Shown: in pieces, positions 34,430-45,985 of the stretch
Position numbering within the stretch: position 1 is the first letter of the stretch
Layout: each line of letters starts with the position of its first letter
Source of the DNA: Tolypeutes matacus
Taxonomy: Eukaryota > Chordata > Mammalia > Cingulata > Chlamyphoridae
DNA length: 64,000 nucleotides
NCBI GenBank assembly: GCA_026826555.1
Contig: JAKSZT010054304.1
Coordinates: 36,325,424 to 36,389,423 of the forward strand
Direction: 5' to 3'
Made by a program: the position numbers and the translations under genes
Notes under the pieces: generated by a model
Databases searched by the model: none
Seen by the model: the letters and a program-made list of their open reading frames with translations, nothing else
What the model was told of the DNA's origin: nothing

Positions 34430-36980
34430 TTATAGCTCTAAATGCTTACATTACACAAGAAATCAAGTTTCAAATAAGAGACCTAACCTCAAAACTGGAA
34501 GGACTAGAAAAAAAAGAGCAAACTAAATCCAAACTGAGCATAAGTCAGGAAATAAATATTAATTAGAAGCAAATGACACAGAGAATTAAATCAATAGAGG
34601 GAATTGATAAAACCAAAAGTTGATTCTGTGAAAAGATCAATAAAGTCAAAAAAGCTTCAGGTAGGCTAATGAAAAAGAAAATAGAATTAGTACACAAATA
34701 ACCAAAATAAGAAATAAAATGGAAGACATCACTACCAAGCCCACTGAAATAAAAATACTCTTAGGGGATACTATGAACACCGGTGCACCAACAAATTAGA
34801 TAACCTATTTGGAATGAACAAATTCTTAGAAAGACACAAGCTACCTATACTGATAAAGAAGAAATAGAAGCTCTTAACAAACCACTAACTAGGAAAGAGA
34901 TTGAATCACTAATTATAAACCTCCCAACAAAGAAAAACCCAGGACCAGATGTCTTCACAGAGGAATTTTACCAAACATTCCAAGAAGAATTAGCACTAAA
35001 CATGATCAAATTCTTCAATAAATTGAAGAGGAGGAAACAGTCCCTAATTAATTCTATGATGCCAACATCACCCTCATACCAAAGCCAGAAAAGGATACCA
35101 CAAGAAAAGAAAATTACAGACGAATATTTCTCATGAATATAGATGCAAGATTACTCAACAAAAATACTAGCAAAGTGAATCTAACAGCACATTAAAATAA
35201 TTATACACCGTTATCAATGGGATTTATCCCAGTTATGTAAGGTGGTTCATCAAAAGAACATCAATTAATGCCATATACCACATTAAGAGAATAAAGGGGG
35301 AAAAAACAAAACAAAACATGATCATCTCAATTGATGCAGAAAAGGCATTTGACAAATTCCAGGGCCACTTCTTGATAAAAACACTTAGAAACCCAGGAAC
35401 AGAAGGAAACTTCTTCAACATGATAAAGGACACCCCCAATTCAGTATTGCTTCTATATTAAAGTAATAAACAATCAGAAGAAGAAATAAACAAAAAAAAA
35501 TCCATTTAAAAAGCAAAACAAAGAATAAACTCTATTTTGTTTAAATCTAGTAATAATTCTAACCAAGGATGTAAAGGTCATGTACATAGAAAACTATAAA
35601 ACATTACTAAAAAAAATCAAAGAAGACCTAAATAAATTGAAAGCCATTTCATGTTCATGGATTGGAGGACTAAATATGGAGATGTCAATTCTAACTAAAG
35701 CAATTTACAGGTTGAAGACAATCTTAATAAAATTCTAACAACCTACTTTGCATAAAGGGAAAAGCCAATCATTAAATTTATATGGAAGGGTAAAGGGCTC
35801 TAAAGAGCCAAAGCCTTCTTGAAAAAAGAAGAATGAATTTGAAGAAGTCACACTTCCCAATTTTAAAACTTATTACAAAGACATATTAATCAAAACAAAT
35901 GGGGGCTGGCACAAGAACTGACACATAGACCAATGGAATAGAATAGAGAGTTCAGAAATCAATGCACACCTTAAGAGCAAATTGATTTTTGACAAGGGGA
36001 CAAATGCCTCTCAATTGGGAAAGAATAGTCTCTTCAACAAATGGTGCTGGGAAAACTGGGTCTCCATTTGCAAAAGAATAAAAGTGCATCCTACCTCATA
36101 CCATACATAAAAAGCAACTCAAAATGGATCACAGACCTATATATAATAGCCAGAACTATAAAATTCCTAGAAGAAAATATAGGTAAACATCTTCAGGAAT
36201 TTGTGTTTGGCAAGGGTTTCTTAGACTTTACACCCAAAGCACAAGCAGCAAGAGGAAAAATAAAATAGATAAATTTACCTCATCCCAAAATGAAAACTTT
36301 TGCACATCAAATAAATTAAAAAATGAAAGTAATATGACAACCTACACAATGGGATAAACATTTGGTAGCCATGTACCCCAAAAGGGTTTAATATCTTGAA
36401 TATATAAAGAAAGGCTTCAGATCAACAATAAAAACACAAACACCTCATTTTAAAATTTGGGCAAAAACTTGAATAGACATTTTTAATGAAGAAATACAAT
36501 GGCCAAAAAGCACATCAAAAGATGCTGAAAATCATTAGCCATCAGGGAAACACAAATCAAAACCACAATGTGGTACTATTTCGGACACATTAAAGTGCTA
36601 CTATTTAAAAAGAATGGAAAATTACAAGTGTTGGAGAGTGTTCAGAGAAATAGAAATATCCATTCATTTTTAGTGAGAATGTAAAATGGTGAATGCAGCT
36701 GCTGTGGAAGACAATTTAGCAGTTCCTCAGAAAGTAAAGTATAGAATTACCATGTGACCCAGCAATGTCAGTTCTAGGTATATACACAAAAGAATTGTTA
36801 GTGGGTACTGGAACAGATATTTTCACACCAATGTTCATAGTTCCATTATTTACAATTACCAAAAGCAACCCATATGTCCCACAAGTGATAATGGATAAAC
36901 AAAATGTGGTATATACAAAAATAAAATATCATTCAGCCATAAAAAGGAATGGAGTTCTGCTACATGCAAAACATGGATGA
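34430..36980 (+). pseudogene. L1 ORF2 remnant (RT fragments and C-terminus)
   Basis: Recognisable ORF2 pieces are the linker 'aatgcttacattacacaaga', the fingers motif coding 'aaacccaggaccagatg' (PGPD), the 'attgatgcagaaaaggcatttgac' region (IDAEKAFD), and C-terminal segments such as 36041-36268 and 36765-36980. The palm segment that should carry FADD is deleted near 35430. Stops and frameshifts are abundant. No enzyme can be made. Confidence 0.8.
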
Positions 36981-37250
36981 ACCTTGAAGAAATCATGCTA
37001 AGTGAAATGAACCAGACAAAAGTGCAAATATTGTATGATCGCACTCTTATGGACTAATTAGAATAAACAAATTCATAGGGTCAGAATCTAGGATATAGTT
37101 TACCAGAGGATAGGTTGGGCATTAGTTAAATTTTTAACTTAAGTAAGAATCTAGAATATGTATAAAATTAATTCAAAGAAAGTACATGGAAGTGATTAGG
37201 AAACACAAAATAGTTAAATGGAAGAAATCTATAAGTGTTAAAAGTAAGGC

Positions 37251-37589
37251 CGGATTTAACACCAGTAAAAATGCTCAGATGATTAACAAGTTTGCTAAAG
37301 ATTATTGAATCTAAATATTAAGCATTTGGGATAAAAGGAGAGTATACTGACAGAGTCAGAGGAGATTAAACATAATTAAATTTTAATTAATAACAAAATT
37401 TTATCAGCAAACTTGAAATACTGAAGAACATTTTAAAGAAAAATGCATTGCTAGTTAAATCACAAGACTTAGGATAAGCATAAAGGGATGTGTAGAATAT
37501 ATTAAATTAAGAACAAATTCTTGTTTCAGTTTACTTAAAAGAAGTAAAATGGAAAATGTATTATAATTATTTCTATAAATATAGCATAA
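37251..37589. other. Unassigned AT-rich sequence
   Basis: No feature recognised. It may still be 3' UTR of the preceding L1, whose right edge is not marked. Confidence 0.45.
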
Positions 37590-38757
37590 AATTTAAAGCT
37601 TTAACAGGCAGGTTGATTTCATACAGAAAACAACAGATACATTTCATTCCTACCATTATAGAGACACAGATAGTTAATAAATATTAAGTAGTCCAAATAC
37701 AGTGTCAGAGCATAAAATGGTATGCTATAATAATGGTGGATTTATTAATGGAAGAAAATGATGTTTTGATTTTAGGAAAGCTATCAACACAATTCAATTT
37801 AACAACAAATGAGAGGAGAAATACCATTTGAATATTTCAATAGATCCTGAAGTGCATTTGATAAAATGTAATAAGCTATCATGATTAAACTTTTGATTAG
37901 GGGGAAAAGGAATCATACTTAAAATTGATAAAATGCATCCCTCAGATATCAATGCTTAACCTTATGATGAAATAACAGATTTGCTATTTTTTTTTTCATG
38001 ATAAAGATAAAGACTTCACAAACTCCCTTATTGGAATGCAACTTGCAACATTTTCACACTGCAGAGCAGAATGAAGGAAAAACAGGAAGGGCCCCAACCA
38101 AGGACCTACTTTCATAACACCACCTCCTGCAGTAAACATGCAGCAGGGCTCAAGGACAGTGGCCAGAGGCCAATCACTGCCGGTCAGTGCACCCTGCAGA
38201 GCTCGTGGCCAAACTTCACCAAAGAGCACTCCCTAGAAACCAGACCACCCAATGAATTTCCCTTGCTTTGTGTCAAAGACATCAATCAGCATATACGCTA
38301 AATCTCTATTATAGCCAAAAAACCAGAAACCCCTAGGGAGAGCGCGCACATCTCTACCTTGAGCACACCTGAACACACGTCTTGAGTGTGTACTTTCCCC
38401 TTACTATTTTATTACTTTCTTATAACTGTCATGCATCTCTGAATTCTTTCTTACGACATGACCAAGAACCTGAAAATCAGCTTCAGCAACAACAACAGAT
38501 TTGCTATTGTTTTCATGAATAAGATAGTGGAGTCTGTCATGACTCCTATCTTCAATTTCATTCTGCAGTTACTAGGTAATAACTAAGACAGTGAAAAGGA
38601 GTATCAATGTCGAAAAGTAAAGTCAATATCCACACGTGGAAATACAAGAAAATAACAAACAATTGCTTAAAAAAAATTTGTTAGAATCAGTAAAGAGTTT
38701 GGTAACTGTTCTATGGTTTTCATTTACACTAAAAATAACCACTAAGATAAAGTAAAT
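37590..38757 (+). mobile_element. Old L1M reverse-transcriptase fragment, interrupted
   Basis: Blocks such as 'caattcaatttaacaacaaa', 'tttcaatagatcctgaagtg' with 'catttgataaaat', and after 38508 'cataagatagtggagtctgtc'-like sequence follow the L1M reverse-transcriptase order (finger/palm region). The 37989-38494 insert splits it. It is highly diverged and no ORF remains. Confidence 0.6.
37989..38494. mobile_element. LTR-like insert flanked by a 14-bp direct repeat
   Basis: About 506 bp of clearly higher G+C sit between two copies of acagatttgctatt (37975-37988 and 38495-38508), inside an old L1. The segment 'gtgtgtactttccccttact' then 'tctgaattctttcttacgac' looks like the R-U5 part of an endogenous retroviral LTR in plus orientation, and TG...CA ends can be drawn at 37999 and 38488. 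But the long direct repeat and the T-run at 37987-37996 also fit a minus-strand, poly(A)-tailed, L1-mobilised copy. The two readings are not resolved. Confidence 0.6.
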
Positions 38758-38760
38758 ACG

Positions 38761-39260
38761 CATTAGTTTTCTATTTCCTTGGTAACAAATTACCACAAAC
38801 TTAGCTCTTGAAACATACATTGATTATCTCACAGTTGGGGAGTAAAAAGTGTGCCATAATGTGTTTGGGTTCTCTACTCGGCATATCACAAGGTTAAAAT
38901 CTAGTTGTAGGCTGGGGTCACGGCTCCCATCTGGAGCTTAATGACTTCTTCGAGTTCACTGGTTGTTGGCAGAATCCAACATAGTATCTCATGACTATAG
39001 TTCTAAGTTCCGGGTTTCCCTGCTGGCGACAAACTAGGGCCCTTTTCTGCCCCTAGAGGATGCCCGTATTCCGTCTCATGTGGCTCCCTCCATTATCAGA
39101 CTAGTAATAGTGGCTGAATCTGCCTCAAGCTTTGAATCTCTGATGTTTTTAGTGCTTTTGAAGAGATTCATTCTACCTAGATAATTATCTAAAGTCACCT
39201 ATTCCATATAAAAAGACAACCATGAGGATGATATCTTCTCATATCCACCACAGATTCTGG
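38761..39260 (-). mobile_element. MLT1-type MaLR LTR, minus strand
   Basis: It shows the inverted order of a widespread mammalian MaLR LTR: 'attagttttctatttccttg', 'taacaaattaccacaaactt', 'gattatctcacagttgggga', then a 'tgtggctccctccat' region. A second copy of the same type ends the window (63522-63975). The right edge is approximate. Confidence 0.7.
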
Positions 39261-39469
39261 GATCAGGGTATGGAATCTTGGTTCAGTTTTAGAATTCTGC
39301 CTACTACAAAAGGCTAGAAGAGTCCTTTCACAATTTAAATTATAAAAATTTAAAAATAAGATTATAAAGAATACATACAAATATAAACGTTATAGAGATA
39401 TAACATAATCTTAATTCTGTATGGGGAAAAGATTGTATAATCATTATGTAAACAAACTCTGAAGAGAAG

Positions 39470-39640
39470 CTGCATGGATAGGCTTAAAATCCAGGCAAAA
39501 TTTATTCTGAGGGAAGTTATTTAAATTTCTTGTGCCTCAATGTTCTCATCTATAACAGGAAAAAAATATTAAAACATACCTCGCAGGGTGATTTTTGCAT
39601 ATTTAACAAGCTGAAAAATGTCCTCAGAGCAGTGTAAACT
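39470..39640 (+). repeat. MIR SINE
   Basis: The MIR centre is visible: 'gggaagttatttaaatttct', 'tgtgcctcaatgttctcatc', 'acatacctcgcagggtgat' and 'cctcagagcagtgtaaact'. It is ancient and diverged. Confidence 0.65.
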
Positions 39641-39884
39641 TCAAGTTAATTTCAAAATGAAGTCTAATTACAAATGAAATCACCAAGTCAACTTTTAAGC
39701 TATTGACAGATGATGAAGTTTATATAAAAGATTAACTATGAAAGAATAGTCAACAATCTTTTGGGGAAAAAAAAGAAGTATTTTGAACTTCTACTGACTG
39801 CTAGGAAAATACATTATAGAATTTTTTTTTTTAAGTAATTCTAGCACAGAAATAGACAATTTTTTTTCTTTCCATCACTTTTTT

Positions 39885-40010
39885 CCAAGCACTTTTGTAC
39901 AGGTACTGTGCGCAGAGAGCAATAGGCAGAACAGACAAAATCCCTGAATGGAACTCACACTGACAATTTCAAACAATATCATTTACAGTATTCTAAGAGT
40001 ACAGTGATGG
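39885..40010 (+). repeat. Ancient repeat fragment, unnamed
   Basis: The blocks 'caagcacttttgtacaggta', 'gagagcaataggcagaacag' and 'acaaaatccctgaatggaac' recall the same old repeat type as 20555-20725. Low divergence evidence, so the call is weak. Confidence 0.35.
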
Positions 40011-40604
40011 GTTATAATAACTGTCAAAATAAATAAATAATAAATCTCTAGTCATGATTTATGTTAGTATAAGAGCATAGATTGGTAGTGCTATTTCTTA
40101 GATATGCCAGTTTGCTGTTCAAAATAGAATAAGGGCAGAAATTGATTTATTCAATTTTGTATCTCTTGCAGCATTTAAAAAAAGTGACGAAGTAGAAGGT
40201 CCATAGAGTAGAGTGCCTGAATGAAGGTATATAAGATGATTAGTTTCAAGAAATATTACAGAAGTTACAAAAAACATAGATAGGTATTAAAATTTATTCC
40301 TCCTTTTATTTTTAATCAATATTCATTCAACATGAATGCATAGAGAAGCAAGTTTCTTTAAAGATATAAAAGTGCAGCTCAGTGCTTTCAGGAATATCAG
40401 AGAAATAATAGGTGAAATAAAGTTCAGGTTAAGAAACAAATTAATTTAGACCAATAATATTCTAATAATTATTATAATAATTAATGTAATTAACAGCACT
40501 GTATTTTATATTTGAACATGGTTAAAAAGGAAAAATTTAGGCTGTATGTTTGTTTCTAGAACAAAAATTAAGAAAAAAAAACAAACAGGAATATATAACA
40601 CAAA
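40011..40604. other. Unassigned AT-rich sequence
   Basis: No gene or nameable repeat. Confidence 0.5.
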
Positions 40605-40748
40605 CACTAATTATAGAAACATTCTTTCATCAGTTGTAATAAATGAACAACATTAATGTAAGGTGGTACTATCAGGGTGGTATATAGATACTGGATTTTA
40701 TTCATGATTTTTCTGTAAATCTACAACTTCTCTAATAAAACACCAACA
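40605..40748 (+). mobile_element. L1 3' tail, 5'-truncated
   Basis: It runs from 'cattctttcatcagttgtaa' to 'cttctctaataaaacacc' and parallels the tail at 27285-27438. An A-rich remnant follows. Confidence 0.65.
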
Positions 40749-40992
40749 GCAAAAATAAATTAATTAACTTAGAAACAATAATATATCCAAGACTTGTCAA
40801 TGAATAGCTAAGTTTACATTTTAAAGCAGACAAATTCATATTGTCAATTTAAAAATTAATTTATATGTCAATAAATATTAAACTGTGAAATTTCTAGATT
40901 TTGCATACTTGTGTTTTTTCACAACTCCAATATTAATTCTATAGAATAAATTTTTTTTTTAAAAAGTGTCCACCCTTAGAGTGAAATTGTAT

Positions 40993-41170
40993 TAGCAGCT
41001 TTACATTTGCGTTCTTCTTTGATCATCACAATACTTTTGAAGAAACAGAGGGAGTAATTCAAGTTCACCAAGGTCAAGCAATTATTCCAACACTACACAT
41101 TTATGAAGTTATTGCATTGGTATTGAATGCAAATTTGCATTTCTGTAAAACCGTTGCTCCTTAACACATT
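40993..41170 (+). repeat. MIR SINE, 3' half
   Basis: 'agctttacatttgcgttctt', 'catcacaatacttttgaaga', 'gaaacagagggagtaattca' and 'ttcaccaaggtcaagcaatt' match the MIR segment from the tail-side core to the tRNA-distal end. Diverged. Confidence 0.65.
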
Positions 41171-41184
41171 TTTTACATAACGGT

Positions 41185-41272
41185 AAAAAGAAAGAGAAGG
41201 GAGGGAGGAAGGTTGAGAGTAAGGAAGAGAGATAAGGTAAGAGGAAGGAAAGTCGAGAGGGAAAAGAAAAAT
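41185..41272. repeat. Purine-rich (GA/GGAA) low-complexity tract
   Basis: Nearly 90 bp of A and G with few interruptions, dominated by GAAG, GGGA and AGAG units. Confidence 0.85.
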
Positions 41273-41399
41273 CTTCGCAAAAATTAATTGAAATGATTAA
41301 AATATTTTAAATTGCATTGAAAATAAATGCCCAACTTAGTCTATATACATTTATATACACACACATACAAGCAATTGAAGTGGTATTATAAACAAAATA

Positions 41400-42805
41400 T
41401 CTGCTAGGTGTAACTAGAATGGCAGTGACAGAAAGGGCAACTCCTTGTAGTGAAGGAGGATGGACCATTGACAAGCCCTTATTAGTGATGACTGTACTTA
41501 TGAACCTTGAAATTGAAACTTAGCCTAGTATTATAGGATGCCTAAGAGCTACCTCCTGAGACCCTCCTTGTTGCTAAAATGTGGCCTCTCTCTAAGCTAA
41601 ACTCGGCATATAAATGCATTGCCTTCCCCCCAGCATGGGACATGACTCCAGGGGCTGGGCCTCTCTGGAACTGGTGATTTACTACCAAGCACCAACTATC
41701 AATGCTACTTGAAAAAGACCTTGACCAAAAGGGGGAAGGGGTAAAGACAAATTAGTTTATATGGCTAACAGACTTCAAAGTGATTTGGGTGGTCATTCCA
41801 GAGGTTACACTCATGAACGTCTCAGCAGGATCTCATTGACTGCCAGAATAAGTATTACCACATATAGCAGGACTCCTGAGGGCTTTGGAGACATCCAGAC
41901 ACTATAGGCAGGGCAGACAGCTCAGGAGTTCAGTGTCCTGCCAGTGGGTCCTACTTTGGAATTTATCTTCCCCAGTGTGACAGAGTTGGACTCAGTTGTG
42001 TTTTCCCTACACATGGCTCTTCTGCCCATTCTATTTGATGCTATCGTTAGTACTAGAGTTGATAGATTTATGTCCAAGATACTTAAATCTTTGGTTTGTC
42101 CATGTGCTAGCTGGGCCCTGAATTTCAACAGATTTGCAACACCTACTCTCCAGTTCACTGGACTTACTCAGGACAACTAACAAGGTGATGATGATGGACA
42201 ATGACCATCTCAAGGAACAGAGAGAGTCTGTAACTGAAAGCAAGATAGTCCCATCCATCTTCCCCATGAGATCTAAGTCCCCTCTCAATTAGAGACAGAG
42301 TGGGCATCACCATGCCAGAATTCTTAGAATCGGGGAATGAAGGATGGACTAGAGTAGACTTGCTGTCATTCTACTATAGACTTATTGTTATTCTAGCAAT
42401 GGAAGAACTTTTACCACTGATGTGGAGGCAGTGGCCACTAGAGGTTCTGATGCGAGGGAGAAGGAAATATAGCTTTAATTTGGGGACATTTTTGGGACTT
42501 GGGAATTGTCCTGAATGGCATTGCAATGACAGATACAGGCCTTTATATATCTTGTAATAACTTACAAAAATGTGTGGGAGAGAGTATAAACTATAATGTA
42601 AAGTATAATCCATGCTTAGTGGCAGTGCTCCAAAATGTGTTCATCAATTGTAACATATGCACCACACTAATGAAGGATGTTATTACTGTGGGAAAATGTA
42701 GGAGGGCTAGGGAGCGGGGCATATGGGAATCCCCTATATTTTTTATGCAATATTTATGTAATCTAAGTATCTTTTTTTAAAAGAAAATAAAAAGTATATT
42801 TAAAG
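41400..42805 (+). mobile_element. Tail-module retroposon, long copy, no ORF
   Basis: About 1.4 kb shares its last 320 bp with the end of the ORF1-bearing element at 43435-46296 and its last 640 bp with the inverted copy at 49046-49686. Marker blocks are 'agcatgggacatgactcca', 'gaccttgaccaaaaggggga', 'gtgggcatcaccatgccaga', 'gggacttgggaattgtcctg' and 'catatgggaatcccctatat'. It ends A-rich. Open frames (for example 41944-42180, 42300-42557) are short and not conserved in the sister copy. I recognise it as a xenarthran-type repeat and infer that it is the 3' part of an L1/HAL1-like LINE. Confidence 0.7.
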
Positions 42806-43448
42806 AAACAACTCATAGGCATGATTACTGGACAATAAAGGGACAGAAAGCACCCAAGCTTCTGACAATATGATGATAAATCTACTGGTTCAATTTCCCC
42901 TTTTAACCTCATTCAAATATATAATACAGGGCTGTTAATTAGATTCACAATATTATTGTTCTAAGTTAATTTATTTCTTAGCCTGAGTGTTCAGAAAGCT
43001 CTTTTAAACAAATGTATTGTGAACAAATATATTGACAAGACCTGTCAAATGGCATAAAACTAATATAATAAACAATTTACCTACCAACGAGCTTTTGGTA
43101 TTATACCATTCGCAATGCTAATGAAACTTTCTGTGTCCACTCTTCCTATGGATCCCCTTTCTTTCCAGAGTTAATTGCCAGTATAAAGTGGTAATCATTT
43201 TCAAGCAATTCTATAACTTTTTGCATCACAAGTATAGTTTAAAATACTTGGTAACTTCTTACACATTTAAAAACTGTGTACAAATGGTTTGATACTGTCA
43301 ACATTTTAATTCATATCATGGTGGTAGTCTCAGTATTAAGTTTGTGCAGTTCAAATTTGCTGATATCTGTGACTACCTTTCATTAATTTCACCAGAAACT
43401 TAGGTTGCTTTCAATTTTGATATTAAAAAATAAGCCTGGGGAGTTCCA

Positions 43449-43458
43449 GCAAGATGGC
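43449..43458 (+). promoter_or_regulatory. YY1-like site at the HAL1-like 5' end
   Basis: gcaagatggc lies within the first 25 bases of the element, the position of the YY1 site in L1 promoters, where it sets the start of transcription. The function here is inferred from position and sequence only. Confidence 0.5.
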
Positions 43459-44636
43459 ATTGGCTTAGGTGTACACTCCCACCTCTCTCACAAAAAAAAA
43501 ATGGCTGAGAAGGGGCAAAATCTTAGCCGAATGAGCTGTTCTGGGAATCCACAGAGCAGGAGGCTTCATAGTATCAATCTGGAGTGAATTGGATAAAGAG
43601 ATAAAGAGCCCAAGGGAAAACCATAGGTTTCTCACCACTGTGGCTGGAAACAGCGGGTGGCTAAGCCCCACCCTCAAGGCAAAAAGCCTCCATGAACCCC
43701 CTGACTCCCACCAGCCGCTGAGTGGGAAGGTATGTTCTCTAGTAGGAAGAGGGTTCTGGTGAAGGGTGGAGAGGGGTTTCCTATCTGTGAGTATGGTTAT
43801 ATGGGCCCCCTTTGAACTTTGGGGAGCATACCAGCTGGGACTGAGGTAGCCCAGGAAGAGGGGAGAGGAGAACACACCCAGCAGCCCTGGAAAAGAGGAA
43901 CTTGGGCGGGGATAGGGCTGAGACAGGCAATTGACTAGTCCCACACTGAAAACTATCAAAATTCCAACTCCCCTAAGGGAGGCAGGTGGTAGAAAGCTTC
44001 TTCACCAGAACCCTCTTCCTATCAGAGAGGAGGAAGGTTCTGGAAGAGGGTCGAGAGTGTTTTTTTGTGGTGAGTTCAGTCATCATGGTCCACTTTGAAT
44101 CTCTGAAGAAACATTGACCTGATCAGGAGAGGGGAGGGGGCCTCTGCTCACACTGGCTGGCACTTCTTTCCAGCTGCCCTAGGAGAGAAAGCAATTAGAA
44201 TAGAAAGAAGATAGGGATAGGTGCCTAATCTGCAGGACTCTGACCAACTGCAAAGATTCTAACCTGCCTCAGGGAAAGTGGGCGGATAGCTTTCTGAAAG
44301 GCTAACTGACCCAAGGAGAACTTTTAACTCAGTTGAGGAGTTCCTGTCTTGAAAATACATGGTCCCCTCTTCTTAGAAAAATGATCCACTGAGTTAGCAG
44401 ACATCCAGCTGATACTTTAGGACAGGGAACATATAGACATTCATTTTGTATTAGCTTTTCTTGGATCTCTTATTTTTTTAAAAAAGATTCTTTTTTTAAA
44501 ATTTAACTTAGTTAACTTGCTAAAACCTAGTTCAAAACCCGCAGAGGGCATGCTGCAGGGTAATCAATTGATGAACACTGGCAGCCTGAGAAGCTCCTTA
44601 GGGGGCCTAAGAGGGAAGGCTGTTTTTCCATGGTTT

Positions 44637-45190
44637 TTGTTTGTTTGCTTGTTTGTTTGTTTGTTTGTTTCTTTTTTTTTATCCTCTCTCCCCATCCCAC
44701 CCCATTTTTTTTTAATTAGGTGCTGCTGTATTGTTTCTTCATTATTGTGTTTCCCTTTCCTTTGTTGCCCTTTTCCTGTTTACCAATTTTGTCTAGCTAT
44801 ACTATTTCTTTCTCTTCATTCATCTTTCTATCTTCTGCTTTCTGTTGTTGTTCTTACATTCCACCTCTTTTTGTTTGATCTTCAGTTTTCCTTGTCTTTA
44901 TTCTCTCTTCTTTTTTCTGTTTTTTTCTATTTTTAATTTTTTTTCCTGTCTTTTCTATTTCCCTCTTTTCTCATCATTCTGGCCTTTTAATTCATCCCAT
45001 CTATTTTTCTTTATTCAGTTTCTCATCTCATTGTTTGTACTCAACTTTTTTTGTTATTATTCCTCTGCACTTCTTACTCAAGTTAAGTATTCATTTCCTA
45101 GGGCTCATATGGTTTCTCTCTACCTTTTACTATTATTATTACTATTATCCTTTTTCTCCTCTTACCTCTTTCCTTTTCTCTAGCCCTAAT
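44637..45190 (+). repeat. Pyrimidine-rich tract in the leader, with (TTTG)n
   Basis: It begins with a (TTTG)n run (44637-44670) and continues as about 500 bp dominated by T and C with 'ttctctcttc'-like units and (TAT)n near 45130-45150. It creates long apparent open frames rich in Phe, Leu and Ser (44517-44936, 44845-45183) that I do not regard as genes. Confidence 0.8.
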
Positions 45191-45396
45191 TTTTTTTTCC
45201 CAAGGGAACATAGATAACAGCAAGGAAATAGAATAAGAGAAACAACGTGTCAAAGTGAAAACTTACCACACACAAAAACAACAAAATTGAACCCTAGATT
45301 ACAAAGAGACGCTAATCAACTGAGCAAACCCATCAAGATAAACTGATGTCTAGACACCAATAAAAAATTACAACTCATACTAAGAAACAGGAAGAC

Positions 45397-45985
45397 ATGG
45401 CCCAATCCAATGAACCAACTGAAAAACAGGAGGAGACGCAGACCATGGAGAAACTAATCGGAGATAGCCAAACAAATATAATGAATCAACTTAATGAAGT
45501 GAAGAAAGAGATTAAGGGTATTACGAAGATACTGGGAGAACACCCTGAAGAAACTGTAAAAATACATAAAATGATAATAGATATGATGGTGATGAATGGC
45601 ACAATACAAGAAGACAGTATAACTGAAATCACACTGATAGTAGAACAGATAGATAAAAAGAGAGAAAAAATCCAGCAGGGATTTGAATGACAGCACGAAA
45701 TGCACAAACAAATGCATTATAGGCACCCCGGAGGGAGAAGAGAAGAGAAAGGAAAGGGGACATAATGTGTGTTGGAGGAAATAATGTCTGAAAACTTCCC
45801 AACCCTGTTGAAGGACATGGATGTACAGGTCCAGGAAGTGCTGTGCACCCCAAACAGTATAAATCCTAATAGGCCTTCTCCAAGACATATACTTGTCAAA
45901 TTGTCCAATGCTCAAGACAAAGAGAGATTACTGAAAACAGCAAGAGAAAAGAGATCTATGGATGTAATACGGGGACATTTTCAGG
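45397..45985 (+). pseudogene. ORF1 remnant of the HAL1-like element
   Basis: ORF1p binds and packages LINE RNA. The frame opens at the ATG at 45397 (MAQSNEPTEKQEETQTMEK) and encodes a coiled coil with heptads up to residue 97, where a stop ends it (45688-45690). After a frame change the RNA-recognition domain appears (ENFPTLLKDMDVQVQEVL), then the conserved RPSPRHILVKLSNAQDKE segment at about 45870-45925. It breaks off at about residue 90 of that frame, where the 3' tail begins, so the C-terminal domain is missing. Not functional. Confidence 0.8.

Larger units (their letters stand above)
31722..37250 (+). mobile_element. Decayed plus-strand L1 with 5' UTR, ORF1, ORF2 and 3' end
   Basis: The order is canonical. 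A G+C-richer 5' UTR-like segment (about 31722-32330, with 'tgctttaagacctgcagtgg') comes first, then the ORF1 remnant (32400-33500), ORF2 pieces (34140-36980) and the L1 3' region ('catgctaagtgaaatgaacc'). It is split by the LTR at 33682-34132. Large internal losses are visible. At about 34368 the sequence jumps from the start of ORF2 to the endonuclease/RT linker, deleting the endonuclease. At about 35430 it jumps over the part that would hold the RT catalytic motif. Edges are approximate. Confidence 0.8.

Noticed and set aside
41922..42780. Cluster of 78-93-codon frames on both strands
   Set aside because: They lie in the non-coding tail-module repeat and are not kept in the sister copy at 49046-49686.
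43465..43959. 164-codon minus-strand open frame in the HAL1-like leader
   Set aside because: It is antisense within a G+C-richer LINE leader, shows no domain and includes low-complexity residues. Composition explains it.
44517..45183. Long hydrophobic plus-strand frames (139 and 112 codons)
   Set aside because: They are translations of a pyrimidine-rich tract (Phe, Leu, Ser) and not membrane proteins.
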